This document shows, one piece after another, positions 47,101 through 60,191 of a stretch of 64,000 nt of DNA; the first letter of the stretch is position 1; each line of letters begins with the position of its first letter. This stretch comes from Lactarius indigo (Eukaryota > Basidiomycota > Agaricomycetes > Russulales > Russulaceae), in NCBI GenBank assembly GCA_025766275.1, contig JAFKAC010000005.1:1736001-1800000 (forward strand), read 5' to 3'. The position numbers and the translations under genes were made by a program. The notes beneath the pieces were generated by a model, which worked only from the letters and a program-made list of their open reading frames with translations, was not told where the DNA came from and searched no databases.

Positions 47101-50100
47101 TGAAGAATATGAGAACAGCCTCGGTCAACGATGCGCGCGTCAGATGGCGGTTTTTAGGTGGCCCAGTGAGACATCGGCCAGCGGTCCGACTCGTTGTTCT
47201 ACTCTTGCATGAGACACCAGGATCCAGGATTACTTCTCATCACGGAAAAGAGAAAAGCGCAGACACGAATCCACCTCGTGGCTCTCGTACACACGCCGCC
47301 ATCGGTATGAACACCGTGCCCGGCACAGCGGCGTGAGTTGTCGCGCCTCGTCCTTCAATGTCCTATCATCGGGGCTGACAGGAATTTGCATTGCGGGTAC
47401 TTTGGTCATTCCAAAGCCATATGAGTTGAAAATAGGACGATCCCCTTCCTCTGGAATAACGGACACGTTCTGATATTCGACGACACGCTGCGTAAGCTCG
47501 CTCGCCACCATCGAAACTTCGCCAGGAAGTGTCTCGTGTGGTCTTCTGAATCACCTGACTATCGCCGGAGGTGGTAGTTCCGGTGTTGGTTCCCTATGCA
47601 AGCCTCAGACATGCGCCCCAAGCAGCGTATCACGGGTCATTCTGTGATCAGAAGACCCACTGCGCAGGGTATCCCGATCCTAATGGTCGCACGTACTAGA
47701 TCACGATGAACACCGACACCGAAGTGGCGCGTCTCGTAAATTCAATGGAGAGAAGAGAAGCAGTGCTTGGGCGGCCTGTCGGTCGGCCCTAAGTAGGATG
47801 ATGGAGCTTGTCGTGGATAGCGGATAGCGCAACGAGCTGCCTCGGTCATCTCATCTTGTGCGCCAGACGCAAGCCGAATGATCGTGGCGTGTGTGTTCAA
47901 GTTTGTTGGGTACGGTTATCTTTTCCCGGAACAAGAGTATCTTATGCTCCACTGTTCCTAGCTCCCGTATGTGCGCCGTAGACGATGAACCATTGCCAGA
48001 CGCTGGGCGCGTTGCGTATCCGCCTCGGGTCGGTATAGGCCCTCCCTGCGCGAAGCGTGAACCAGAAGACCAAGAATCTAAGACTGTGCGTCGTTAGGTA
48101 TTGACGACCAGCAGCGACAGTATGGGATCCCCATCCGTCAAAAGCGAAAGTATGGCGCCGCGTAGTTATCGATCGTTGGGGATCAATAGTACGATCGCTG
48201 AGGAAGCATCTGCATTGCGCCCACACCCCATACCGGCAGAGACAGCGCACGGGCGGTATGGAGCAGTCTCCGCACCGCGGACATTAAAGGATTTCTTTTT
48301 GCGCACACGCAAGGTTACGATATGAGAGAGACCGCTTCTGGCCCTTCCGGCAGCTGTATTTAGTTGAACTGGCTACTTCGCTGGGGACGGGACCCACCTG
48401 GAACCCATCACCTAATCATGCGCCGTAAGGTGTGAGCTTTGTAACAAACACAGACTCGTGGCGTGCCTACCTACAACGCGAACAACTCCAACTCCCCCAG
48501 GGTGTAGGTGCCAAGCGGAGAAGACGAGGCTACGGTGGCATTGATGGATATACGGCAAAACCATGGGTGCGGTTTCTACTGTACGTCTAATTGAACTCCA
48601 TGACAGGCACGGAAGTACATCCAGTCCGATATGCGGTGATGCGCCCCAAATTCACCTTACCTGTCCACGTAAATTGATATTGTGCATGCGCCAGTGAGGT
48701 CGCACCTCCGAAGGTAGCAGGGGTGGTGGGAGAGGTTACCGAGTCAACGGTATAGTAGAAGGGAAGACCGACGGGGATAGTGGTTACGAGCTACGCGTCC
48801 GCGCTGGGGCGCGAACCAAGGCGGAGGGCGCACGGTGGGAAAGTTCCTCGTCCATTTGAGTGAGTCAAAGGTTGGGCGAGCTCGCAATTGACGCGCGCGG
48901 AAGGTCGCATGGCCCGCGCAAACAAGGCCAACGAGATATCTCCGGGCTCGCAATATGTGGCGGTGGATAGGAGCAGGGAATAGGGCGCTGTATGAGACGA
49001 CTTTGTACACTCTTCACGTTGCACTTGACTTCTATGTTCTCAAATCCCGAGAGCAAGTTGCCGTACTTGGCCACGGATCCGGATAAATTGATAACGGAAG
49101 GCCTTGGGAGAGACAACCTCTATACGATGATCGAGTAAAGCCCGTCCTTGCTATCTATTTCACGTGTCCGCGTGATATTTGCGTGTCGCGTGGATTAATA
49201 CGTGTCATAGTGCCATATAGTACTTGGCGTAAACAAAGATCAGGTGTCAACTTGGCCCATGTAGGAGGAGGATGGACGCCACTGTGCGCAGCGTCCCCGG
49301 GTCCCGTACAGTGGTGGTCATGTCACCGATCAGCAGGTGGGCCCCGTGTCTGATCCTATCAGCGTACGTTGGAGGCTGTTTGTGCGCGGACCCTACAAGG
49401 ACAGATCACCCTCACGGGCATGGTGGCATTAGGGGTATCAATGCTGGAGGCCCCGAATTATCGCAGTTAATGCAAGAGTAAGAGTGGTACGACGGTGAAG
49501 ACCCGAGGGCTGTTACCACACGGAGGGGTGCATAGGCTGGTCCAACGCCCAGCTTCAGCTTTGTTATGGTAGTCAAGACGCCGTATGGTGCCAGAAACCC
49601 ACAAACGGAGAGAAGTTTGCGGTCCACGCCCAGCACGTGCAATTTGTATCTTAGTAGAGCAATGGAAGGAAGAGATTGCGCATGTCGCGGATGTCTGGAT
49701 ATTGGTCTGGATGGTACAATGGGAACGGGGAAAACACAGACAGGAGTAAGCGGAACATGATCCGGCTCGGATCTTACCTGGAGTTGGGAGCTGGTTTGTT
49801 TGTTCTGTTACACGCAGAGATCCTATTCACGCTGTTCACAACAAAAGCAATTGTCTGTCCCGTCGTCAATCTCTACGTATACCTGACTTGCGCGCCAGCT
49901 GTAGACCCACATGACAGCAGTCTCATGGATGCAGCACCAGCTCAATGGAATGGAAGCGTAAAACGTCGAGTAAGCTTCACTAGAGAGCATGTGCCCTACC
50001 AATACAATAATGGCACCATCTCCATTGTCCTTTTATCTTGTGTCTCTGCAGCTGGAATCCATGTGACGATTTAGCGTTCCAGAGTAGAAGAATAGCACGG

Positions 50101-51776
50101 AAAAGGGGCTCCGAACGGGGCTTAGTTGGGGCGGGAAGGAGGGGAGAAAGTGGGGATCTACTTACATTTCGGTCAAAAGGTCACTGCGCTAATGGCCTCT
50201 TTGGACAAGCCAGCAAGTATGTTGGATAGCGCGATCGACGTTGCCAAGGCGAATATGCGTTGACCGCTGCAAGAACACCCGTAGCTTCTTGGCCGGTGCT
50301 GAAACCAGAGAGGACCGAGCTCAAAAATCGAATTTATGCCCCAGCAGAAGTTTCAGTGTTTGCAAGAGTAATATCTCCTTGTGACTACTCGGGTTTGTGT
50401 AGCTCTGGCGAGGCGTACGAGATGACGGATCGCACGGGCATCTCGGGGATCGAAGAACGGTTGGCCTGGGTGATCTACTGGAAGTTGGTCGGCCTTGCTC
50501 GACGCCAGGATAGGAAAGGCGCCATCATGCTTACAGGACTTTGCTACCGAGTACGCAAGGAATGTGAGGACTGTATCCGTCATGCCAGCTTCTTTCGGTC
50601 GGTCGGTCGGTCGAGCCCAACCTCCTCATCATAAGTTTGAAAGTGGAGGGGGAGTAGCGAGCTTTCGCCCCGGCATGCCACCTGGGATGACAGGGTCGAC
50701 GGATAATGAACGACATATGGCGTCGTGGTTTCGTTAGGATTCAGGACACCGTTTTTCCAGCCGATTAACGAGGTACAGAATAGCAGCAGGAGCACGACAC
50801 TTCTGTGTTAGAGATCTGACGCCCATATAAAGTACCCCAGGCTTGAGCTCATTCATCTATGCCTAAATGAAACGAGCAAGTTATATCTACCGTGGGTTAA
50901 TGCTTGAGTAACGAAGATAACACACCCTGCATGTAAATTCGCGTGTTCGAGATATTGCTTGATCGAAGACTTCGACCTCAAGTAAAAACTTCCAACCCTG
51001 ACTTCTCGCAAAGTGGATCTCCTGAGGTGGGATGAGTTGCTGCTATAAAGCGTACTAGGTGAGTGCGAAGGGTAGCACCAGGGAGCCCAGCCGTCTTTGC
51101 CGCCTCAAAAAACCTGAAGAAGTAAACGAATAGATTGTCAACTCGCGTCGTCCTCGGTGGTGCTTAAGGACGACTTCCTCCGAGATGTCGAGAGACAAAA
51201 ATTCAGGTCATTCAGCATGACACATCGCATAAATTAGCGACGTAACACTCGGAGCTAGAAAGGGCGCGGGGTGAGATAGATGACTAGGTTTCAGTCACTC
51301 CTGACGGACACCTGGTAATCATCCATGGTACAGTTGCCCGGTGAAAAAAGCAAATAGTCGGGTACTCCCAAGCAACGTAGATCACGCGCAGTTCTCTATT
51401 CTTTCTTTTCATCCTCACTTGGGGCACTATTTAGACAAGTTGATAAGGTTTCCAGCGGAGAACCGGTAGATAGAATGGTAACCCTAGCGTTGCGAGAAGA
51501 ATAGAGCGAATACGTGGTGGGGATTCCATTATTCCATGCCAGCAGCGGCAGCGGCTCGTACAATTGGGGCGAAGTAAGCCATGTGGATCGCCGACGCGTT
51601 GAACAATGAGTGCGAGAAACTGGATGAGTCAGCTACAGAATCTTGTCGACAATACAGAAATCAACAATAGCATGTTGCCACGCAATACAACCAATTGTGA
51701 AAACTCCAAGCACAACGTTCAATGGTCAATGGCATCCCTTTTGTCCTCGCCCGGGCGGCATCACCCGTCGTTTCCC
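44101..51776. other. Gene-poor region, no supported gene
   Basis: About 7.7 kb in which all reading frames are short and none shows a family motif, a plausible exon chain, or similarity to other parts of the window. It contains homopolymer runs (near 45350 and 45510) and a (CGGT)4 run at 50596-50612. It could be decayed sequence, transposon remnants or unrecognised noncoding genes. No transposase, reverse transcriptase or LTR was recognised. Confidence 0.4.
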
Positions 51777-51782
51777 TATAAA
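51777..51782 (+). promoter_or_regulatory. TATA box of pheromone-type gene
   Basis: TATAAA lies 67 nt upstream of the ATG at 51844, with a CT/CA-rich leader in between. Confidence 0.5.
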
Positions 51783-51843
51783 TGAACACCCTCACTCAGA
51801 CCCAAACTCCACAAACGCTTCACCCCAGTCTCAATACCATATC

Positions 51844-52020
51844 ATGGACTCCTTCGTAATTCTCGACGTCTCCCCCGAGTCTTCCTCGACGCCCAGCTTC
51901 TCAGATCACTCCGAGGCTGAGTTGTGTGGCATTTCTGCGCCGGCCGCCAATGTGCCCGTCGACCAGCAGCATCTCACATCGACCAATGACGCCCCTTGCG
52001 CGAACTGTGTCATCGCGTGA
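51844..52020 (+). CDS. Putative lipopeptide mating pheromone precursor (CaaX)
   Basis: Small intronless frame of 58 aa. It starts MDSF, as many basidiomycete pheromone precursors do, and ends in CVIA-stop, a perfect CaaX farnesylation box. The middle is Ser/Pro/Glu-rich without a signal peptide, as expected for STE6-type export. If processed like known precursors, the mature peptide would be the last 9-14 residues before the farnesylated Cys (ending DAPCANC), minus the VIA tripeptide. The exact cleavage motif is not clear (a QQH stands where an E-R-type pair is often found). A TATA box sits 67 nt upstream. No STE3-type receptor gene was recognised nearby, so it may be a dispersed, non-mating-type pheromone gene. 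Call based on motif and size only. Confidence 0.65.
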   Translation: MDSFVILDVSPESSSTPSFSDHSEAELCGISAPAANVPVDQQHLTSTNDAPCANCVIA

Positions 52021-52689
52021 CAACTCAAAATGTGTCCAGAGTGCGCATCGCGTTTCACTTTAAAGACAATCCCACTAACCCATCCCTATTCACAGAATCT
52101 GGCATTCGGATATTTCACCTGCGCTCCGGTCGCGCTGTTTCGAAGTCCTTCTTATCACTGATGTGTCAAATCGCCAACAAAGTCGCCAACATTCCTTTCT
52201 CGGACAATGTATGCGTACCTGGTGGACACTGTAGCATACCTGTTTTTTTTTCTACTGTACTTGTAGTTGCTGAATGTTAGGTGGGTGGTTGTGGTGACGG
52301 TTAAACAGAGGAACCAGGCTCAGTTTCAATCAACGTTGAAAAAGGGTTTCCTGGCATCGTAGGGCACATAGTAACCTGGTGCGCGGTCGTCACAATGCAC
52401 GTGGTTGGATGTCATGGCAAGAATTAAGCGGAATCGAATCCATAGCGTATCAACATCAACGGGTAGTACATTGTGACTAGACTTACCAAGGGGTGCGCAG
52501 GTAAGGTGGTCGCACTCACGCAGCACTCACGTACCACGCAATGCTGTTGCTGCTGTACTCGATCAGGATTTACTTACGCAAACGATGACGTAGTCTAGTA
52601 TTGCCGCCGGCTCGATCAGAGCGTCCCGCCAGCTAGCGATAAGTTCGAGTTTTTTTTCCGTCTTCCATTCCATTCCCTGTCCGTGCTGT
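52021..52689. other. Intergenic between pheromone-type gene and PLD1
   Basis: 3' flank of the pheromone-type gene and PLD1 promoter. A T-rich tract lies near 52650, just upstream of the PLD1 start. No other feature was recognised. Confidence 0.4.
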
Positions 52690-55600
52690 ATGACTTCTCT
52701 CAATCTCGAACATAACCAGCGTAGTACTGACCGCGCTGAGAACCGTCCCGTCGACGAGGATGGACTTCAAGATGATCCGTCAACGTCCGTTCCTTCGACT
52801 TCCCAATATCGCCAAACCTCTCCGAGGCTTCTCTTCACCGACCCTTTCTCACCCGGGGAACCCAAACAAACACCGAACGGTCGACCAGGCCCTTCTTCAC
52901 TAACTCCGGCCGCCCGTACTGGCCCACCCCGTTCCCTCTCTTTCTCTTACAATCATACCATCCACTCTTCTTTCTCATCCAGTAACTACATCAATCGCAA
53001 TACCGGCGACATTCTAGAGGAGCCCACTCTGCCGCGCCGCCTTACAGAGAGTGACATACTTGATGACCCATCCACGTACGACCTTACTTCACGCGAAACA
53101 CAATTCCGTGGCCCATTCGATACCACACATCCGGAGCAGAAGGATCGCTATCGGGATGCCATTGATGGGCGCGGAAAGCGGAGAGAAATTAGTCGTTGGG
53201 ATGACTTCAAGTCGCGTTGGCTCCCCGAAGCCCTCGCCGGTTCACCTACCGAGGAGCAGTCCGGCATCGACTGGGGAAAGGACAAGGACAAGGAAGACGC
53301 GCAGGCAGAAAGCGGGCCATCGCCTCGAAAGGCCAGCTCAGCTGTCGCTTCAGGTTCTGACTCAGGTCTAGCGCTTCCTCGCTCGCAGTCGTCTGTTCAA
53401 GACAAAGGCAAGGGGCGCGAGCTCCAAGAAACCCAGACCCAAGGAAGCAAGTCTCCTACCACTGGCTGGAGTCGCCTCCGCTTCCTTATCCCAAGTGTGA
53501 TATCGCCCGTCTCAAAAGAATCGACACCGCCCTCCGCCGTCACAACGGGTGACGTGAATATCACTGACGAACTACTCGTCGGCGGTTTATCGGTCCTCAT
53601 GCTCCGTCTCTGGTTCGAGCGTGACGAGCGCGATCGAAGGCGGGTACCCATGCTTCTGCATCGACTTCGCATTCGTATCAGTGATAGCCTTCACCCGCTT
53701 GGTGGAGCGCAGTCAGTATTTCGAATCGAGTGCGAGTACGCCAATGGTGCTATGCGTTGGGTCATTTATCGTCAATTGCGTGACTTTTTGTCACTGCATG
53801 CGCACTATGCCGTCTCCAACGCATATAACCGCAACGTTGAAAAACTTCCTGAGTTCCCTCGAACGAGTAAGGTTCCCATACATATAAATGTCCAAGTGCA
53901 GTGTCTAAGTGCTTGTCCAGGTATTCCTTACTTCAAATTCCTCAAGAAAGAGAGCCGCGAGAGGGGCGCCGATGTCGGTCGAGCCGACTTCGCTCGTCTG
54001 CAGCGGGAAGTCCTCGAGAACTACCTTGTCAATCTTATCCGCGCAGTGGTAGGTACCTTCCTGAGTCCATGTGTCCACTTCACTGACCAGTATGCCCGTA
54101 TATAGATGTTTCACCCGACATCTAATCGCCTCGCAGGTTTCTTGGAAGTATCGGCACTCTCTATCCACCTTGCAAATTCTGGTGGGGTGCAGTATAAAGC
54201 AGGCTACCTTCGGATCGTGGCTTCTAGTAACAAGGGTGCCGGTTTTGGGCGCAAGTCGGCGGGTCGTCGACAGAAGAAAAAACAGAAATGGTGCGCAGTT
54301 CGCGAGTCATATCTCGTCGCAGTTGAGGAGGCCGGCGAGCTCGCTGTGTGGGACGTGTTCCTCCTCGATGCCGACTTCAAAATCGAGCGACCAACGCGTT
54401 ACTACCGCCAAGGACTAAACCTATTACACGGTGATTCTACAGAAGAAGGTGGTGCAGGGAAGCCAGATTCAGCAAGCCCCAATACGGGCAGGTCTGGTGA
54501 CAGCACGGGTACAGATCGCAAGGCACTTCTCGGTTCAATTCGCTCGCGCTTGTCACATATATTACACCCACGTCCCAACTCACGACATACAGGCACCTCT
54601 GACGTTCCCGGCCATGGGTGCGAACACCATGTCCGAGAGGACACAGAGGGAGACTCACTTGACCCCGACTCGCGTCCGCCGACTCCCATGCTCGACCCAT
54701 CTACAAATACGAATCCACTGAACGAGGATGCCACGCGCGCGCCTCACCCTCCACAGGCAGGAGCCCAGAACAAGAAGAAACGGCGTGCGTCCGGCGATGT
54801 GTCGAAGCACACGTTCTATATCGCCAACTCCCAGATGAAGTTGAAACTGTATGCGCGAAGTGAGGTATGTGCCATCGCTTGTGCCTGCACGATCTGCAAA
54901 GGTTTTCTGTAGTCGACGTGCTGAAGGGGGTTGTATCAACTATAGCGCCAAATGCTACAGTGGATTGCGGGACTTGAAAAGGTTGCGGCAACCTCACCTT
55001 TTGCCGCAAACAATCGTTTTGGCAGCTTTGCACCTATACGACTGAATGTTGCCGCTCAGTGGCTTGTGGACGGCGTAAGCATTGTTATATTGTGCCCACT
55101 CGCGACGCAGCGTGCTTTATCCTTGGGCTCATCTGTGCCATTATGAACACCGGCGAGGAATCTAACTATATCACAGCCAGGCCCATATGGGCTGTAATGT
55201 AGTTAGACTCGGCTCCGGTGTCCGTGATAGCAGGGATGAGGATAAAGCACGCTGCGTCGAGGTGGTCCATGCCTATTGGAGGCTTATTCTCGTCACAGAG
55301 GGACTATTTCTGGAATCTGTCACGTGCGATCCTACTTGCAAAGGATACGATCTACATTCATGATTGGTGGCTATCTCCTGGTCAGTGTTAGAGAAATTCG
55401 TTCTCGTCACCATCGAGCTGACGGAGAGCAGAGCTCAGCTTACGCAGGCCCGGAATGCCGAAGTACCGCCTGGACAAGTTGTTGGAAAAGAAGGCCAAAG
55501 AGGGTGTGAAGATCTTCATCATTCTCTAGTGTGTTTATCCTCTTCTTCGCTTTTTTCTTCACTTAAGGCAGCGCAGCCAAGAAGTGTCAAGCAGGACGAC

Positions 55601-58600
55601 GCCCACTGACAGCAAGTACGAGCGTGCTGTCATGCTGCAGTAATGTGGCAATACTGATTTGATCCAGCTACGCCAAACAACGTTTGTCCACTTTGCATCC
55701 AAACATCTTAGTTCAGCGCTCGCCGTCGCACTTCCAAACTGGCACATTCTACTGGGCACATGTGGGTTGTTGTATACACCATTGAACTTAAAAAGCGCTT
55801 ACAAAGTGCTGTAGCACGAGAAATTGTGCGTTATTGACTCGTCAATAGCGTTCACTGGGGGCCTTGACCTTTGCTTTGGGAGGTATGTCCTTTGGTGACA
55901 CCAGCTCTTGTGGTTTACCTGGCCTACTGGGAAGGTGGGATACGCCTCAACACTCCCTCGTCGATGACCCTGAGGAGGGCGAGGAGGCGATTTGGCCAGG
56001 TGATGGAGAGATCAACTCTTACGAACGCAGTGCTGATGACGTAACAGGAAAAGATTATAGTAACGCTCGGATCACGGACTTCCACACCCTTACAAAGCCC
56101 GAAGAGGATATGCACGATCGGTCGAAGATTCCTCGCATGCCATGGTAATGTTGTTTTTACTGCGTGGCACACGCAAGGCCCAACTAAGTTATAAATGTGA
56201 TGGATATAGGCACGACGTTGGCCTACAGATTGTCGGTCAACCAGCCCGAGATCTTGGTCGTCATTTCGTGCAGAGGTGAGTTCTGCTACTTGCGTTAAAG
56301 TCTAGTGGTATCGAGCAGTTTTCAGGTGGAACCACCTGCTGAGGATCAAGGTGCGTGGATTTTCAAACGTGGGGTATACATTGAGCTAATGGCATGATAC
56401 CTAGAATCATTCACGCCTGATGCCATTCCTCCTTCCGCCACCCGAATATAAGCCTGGGGAACTTTCCCAGCTCGGTTTGACGGGCACCTGCGAGCTTCAG
56501 ATTTGCCGATCCGCAGGTCCATGGTCTCTTGGCACGCCTGATAAGGTCGAGTGCTCTATCCAAAATGCTTACCTCAAAGGCATGTACACTTCTCCATACC
56601 CAAGTCTTGACTTCTGATCCCCATACAGCCATCCAGTTGTCCGAACATTTTGTATATATAGAAAACCAGTTCTTCATCACGTCGTACGTAGACCTTCTCA
56701 CTCCTCTTCTACGAGTAACTCAACACGTGAGAAAGGACAATGGTGGATGACGTTGCTATTGAAAACAAAATCGGCGATGCAATTGTCCATCGCATCATCC
56801 GCGCCCACCGCGAGGGCACAAAATGGAGGTGCTGCATCGTTATCCCCCTCCTTCCCGGATTTCCGTTCCCTGTCGACCATACCGACGCTAGCTCTGCAAG
56901 TTTAATCGTTTAATTGCCATCCGTGCCTGCACGCTAAAATAATAGCAGGTCCGAATCATTCTGGAATGCCAGAATCGCACGATTGGCCGCGGCCCCAACT
57001 CTATATTCTCACGTTTGCGTAAAGAGGGCATTAATGTCTGTCATTCGCTGACAAATCGTGCAGAATAGCTAACAGACTTCTTATCTCTTTTCCAGCCCGA
57101 CGATCATATCTCCTTGTTTTCGCTGCGCAGCTGGGCGAAGTTACGCGGTGATGTCTTGACCACGGAACTTGTTGGTGTATACCGCACGAACCAGCGGGCC
57201 ATCGCTCACATTTATCCCAGGTATATATCCACGGGAAGGTCTGTATCGTGGATGACCGCCTCGCCATCATCGGCAGCGCCAATATCAACGAGCGATCACA
57301 ACGTGGCGACCGTGATTCGGAACTAGCAGCCGTGATCCGTGATACTGACTTGATAGATGGGTAGGGAATCATTTCTTGGAGATATCTTCCTTTCTGTTCT
57401 CATGAAACCGTTTAGAAAGATGGCCGGCAAGCCTTTCAAAGTTGGCCGATTTTCCCACACTCTACGTGTTCGTCTGATGCGCGAGCACATTGGCATTGAT
57501 GTCGATGCCCTGGATGATGAGGACGTGCGAGCACATGGTTCCATCGAACGAGGGAACGAGGCAGAAATTTGGGACCCCGACCGTGAGCAGATCCAGGGGC
57601 GAGGATCCGTTACCGAGAAGGGCCACCACCACCCTGCAGAGAAGATTAAGGGCACGATGCGCTCCGTAGTAGACGCAATACGTCCAGGTGATATCCGAAA
57701 CGCTGTATGTAAGTCGTTGGCTCACTCAGAACGTCGCAGTCATCCATGGTACCGAGGACCTCGGCTCGAAAGAGATCGTCCAGGGACTTAAAAAAGTTGG
57801 ACTCGAAAGTGAGCTAGATCCACGTGGGGTTGACGCGACTGTCGAGGAGAGGAACGCCCGCGATGCGAGGAATGGCCCTATTTTTGCTGACAGTCTAGTA
57901 CCCACTCTCGAGGAGATGATCCTGGAAGAGCATCACTTACCCGTACAACGCGAGTACGAGACGTCTGTTGGGGGGAGTCGGGAGGGGGGAGCGTTGGAGC
58001 TAGGTCGAAGTGCACCAGCCGAAGAGAGGGTCGACAGTGGACATCTATCTGACGCTTCTGCTGGTGGGTCTTTGGCGCCTGAGATGGACACACAACCTCT
58101 CCAAGCGCAGATGGGGAAGAGGGACGTAGACGCGGAGGAACAGAAGGCACTGCGGGCACGCGGGACACTGCGGAAGCAACTGAACGCTAAACCCAGCCAG
58201 TCACCATGGACTATTCTGGCTCCCAAGCCGAAGTACGACGCTAATAGCTTTGAGGACCCCGTCGACGACGAGTTTTGGACAAATATCTGGGTAGCATGTG
58301 CGGTCCATAATGTAAGTCGTCCGCACGTTTCACAAAATGCCGTTGCCAACGGGCAGCTACCGCCCTAGACCGAGATCTTCCGCCGTGTTTTCCACGCCGT
58401 GCCAGACGACCTCGTGACGACTTGGAAGCATTACAGGGAGTTCGTCGCGCATCACGAGCGCTTGCTCAAGCCAGTACGTGTCACTCCCTCCTCTGAAGTG
58501 TGCTGGTCGTGAACCCGTTTTCAGCTCAGAGACGATCTTGCGCCGGAGCCTGTTGCCAGTGTCCCTTCGACAGCAATAAAGGAACGTTCATCGGATGAAC

Positions 58601-59014
58601 AGGGTGGCCAGGAACCACGGACAGAGGAAGCGTCCGCCACGCCCTCTCCGGATGAGACCCAGTCGCATTTAACAGGTGGATCATCGCGAGGGAACCTCCC
58701 CAAACACGAGAAATCCGTTAGCGAGAGGGTAGATGGGCCACACGCAAGCGAGAAGGCTAATGGCTCCGCAACCACCGACAAAAACAAAAAGACGAGAGGC
58801 GAGCCACCCTTCACGAAACAGGAAAGAGAAGAAATGGAGACGTTGCTGCGCGAGTTGTGCGGCCACTTGGGTCAGTATTTCGAGGATTTCAGCCATTCTG
58901 CGTGCTCAATCTCTACCAGTTGTTTATCCTACTCGATTTTTGGAAGGTGAAGACGTCGCGAAGAACTTTTTGTTCAACACCGACAGGTTGTTACCACTAC
59001 TAATATACAACTAG
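52690..59014 (+). CDS. pld1: Phospholipase D1 (PX-PH-HKD-HKD)
   Basis: Hydrolyses phosphatidylcholine to phosphatidic acid on membranes (yeast Spo14 family). Twenty-four exons: 52690-53866, 53921-54048, 54106-54864, 54946-55074, 55299-55380, 55432-55528, 55577-55615, 55668-55761, 55815-55882, 55935-55999, 56048-56144, 56210-56275, 56326-56350, 56405-56579, 56629-56683, 56736-56895, 56949-57035, 57096-57170, 57221-57360, 57416-57687, 57740-58311, 58369-58473, 58525-58870, 58920-59014, giving 1635 aa. A disordered leader is followed by PX-type (about 290-425) and PH-type (about 450-720, with an inserted Ser-rich loop) regions. IHDWWLSP then precedes catalytic motif HEKLCVID (836-843) and HGKVCIVD (1130-1137), both H-x-K-x4-D, with GSANINERS after the second. 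Introns 14 and 16 use GC donors. Confidence 0.94.
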
Positions 59015-59389
59015 GCATCATCCATACAGCTGTTATTTTGGGGGTTTTTTTTTACATCTTTCACCCGCACAAGTCCTACACACACGTTCGGCCCATAGCT
59101 ACACTCCGATACCCGCAATTTACGAAGATAACTTGTAAATTATGGTTCTATATTTCCCCTCTTCATACATAGGCAAATCAACTGGGTGTTTGCAGCACCG
59201 TCTCGGGTCCGGACCGCCCAGCATCGTACACAAGTACACAGAACACATGGATGGAAAAGTACTTGTTACTACCGTTATGGATTACGCAAGATGGTCATAA
59301 AGCTAGCCAGAGAATAAAATAAGTCAAATAAGCAATATGATAGATGGAGGATAGATGGGTCGTCTTACTTATTCGTTCAAAGATTTCGT
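59015..59389. other. Convergent intergenic region
   Basis: 3' flanks of PLD1 (+) and the 95-aa gene (-). A T-rich run lies near 59047. No gene was seen. Confidence 0.4.
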
Positions 59390-59742
59390 TCAAAGGAACC
59401 ATGGGGGACACCCGGAAGGCTCCAGGTCGCCATATGCAGACCATTCCTGGTAGCGTTTCGACCGGGCTTTGGCATTTGGGTCATGTTGACGGGACTGTGC
59501 GCGCGGGCTTTGGCGTGTCGTAGTGGACTGGGGTGTCGTGAGCGGACCGCGAACCGCGTACCCCAACGCCGCAGCGGCGGCGCCAGTCCACCATCGATTC
59601 AACTGCTCCTTCTCTCCCTCCTTCGTCTGGTTCGAAATGGGGGGTGATGCAACTGCAATACACGGTCAGTTTTGGCAGGGGGAAGGCAAACAGAGGAGGC
59701 GGATGCGCGGCGCTCACCTGAGTTTGTGTTGGGGTTAGACAT
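59390..59742 (-). CDS. Small unknown protein, 95 aa
   Basis: Two exons (59742-59718 and 59652-59390) join in phase 1 to give 95 aa starting MSNPNTNSVASPPIS. I do not recognise the family. One weakly hydrophobic segment, WWTGAAAAALGYAV (residues about 30-43), could be a single membrane span. The C-terminus carries a compact motif YQEWSAYGDLEPSGCPPWFL at the very end. The intron has clean GT-AG ends and 65 nt, which supports the model. Small, Gln/Arg/Ser-rich middle. Confidence 0.6.
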
Positions 59743-60191
59743 GTAACGATGTAATTGTGTCAGAAAGACTTTGCTTTATTGAAGAATGCTTTCGGGCGCC
59801 CCCATAAATAGGTTGAAGCGAGTAGTAACTCCGAGTCAGAAAACCTTTGTGTCTGCCCCAGCGGGGGGATCCAGACGGTCTGGATCGCGATTAGGCGTGC
59901 ATTCTCGCGCATTCCAGACAACCCCGGCCCGGTCCCGACTGAGAAGGTACCCCAGCATATTTGATGAGCATAGAATGAATGGTCGTGTGCACCGAACGGG
60001 GCCGAGAGCCGACGTACATGGCGTAACCTTGAGCCAAGGAGCCAAAGTCAGCAAGCAGGGAGAAGCCGTATAGTATGGCCGATAATTCGGAGCAGTCACC
60101 ATGCACCATGATTGTGGCGCCTACCTCGTCCGTTCTAAGGGGTCTCGCAACACCTAGCTCGAAGTCGACCGGACGAGACCGCCGCCTAAGC
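59743..60191. other. Intergenic upstream of the 95-aa gene
   Basis: Lies between the 3' end of the PHD-finger gene and the start of the 95-aa gene, both on the minus strand. It includes the latter's promoter. No gene was seen. Confidence 0.4.

Noticed and set aside
48101..48325. Possible C-terminal exon of an unknown protein on the plus strand
   Set aside because: The composition is plausible, but no adjoining exons with compatible phase or any family motif were found.
50260..50634. 124-codon open frame in the gene-poor block, checked as a possible STE3 receptor
   Set aside because: No membrane segments or receptor motifs; the opposite strand was also checked without success.
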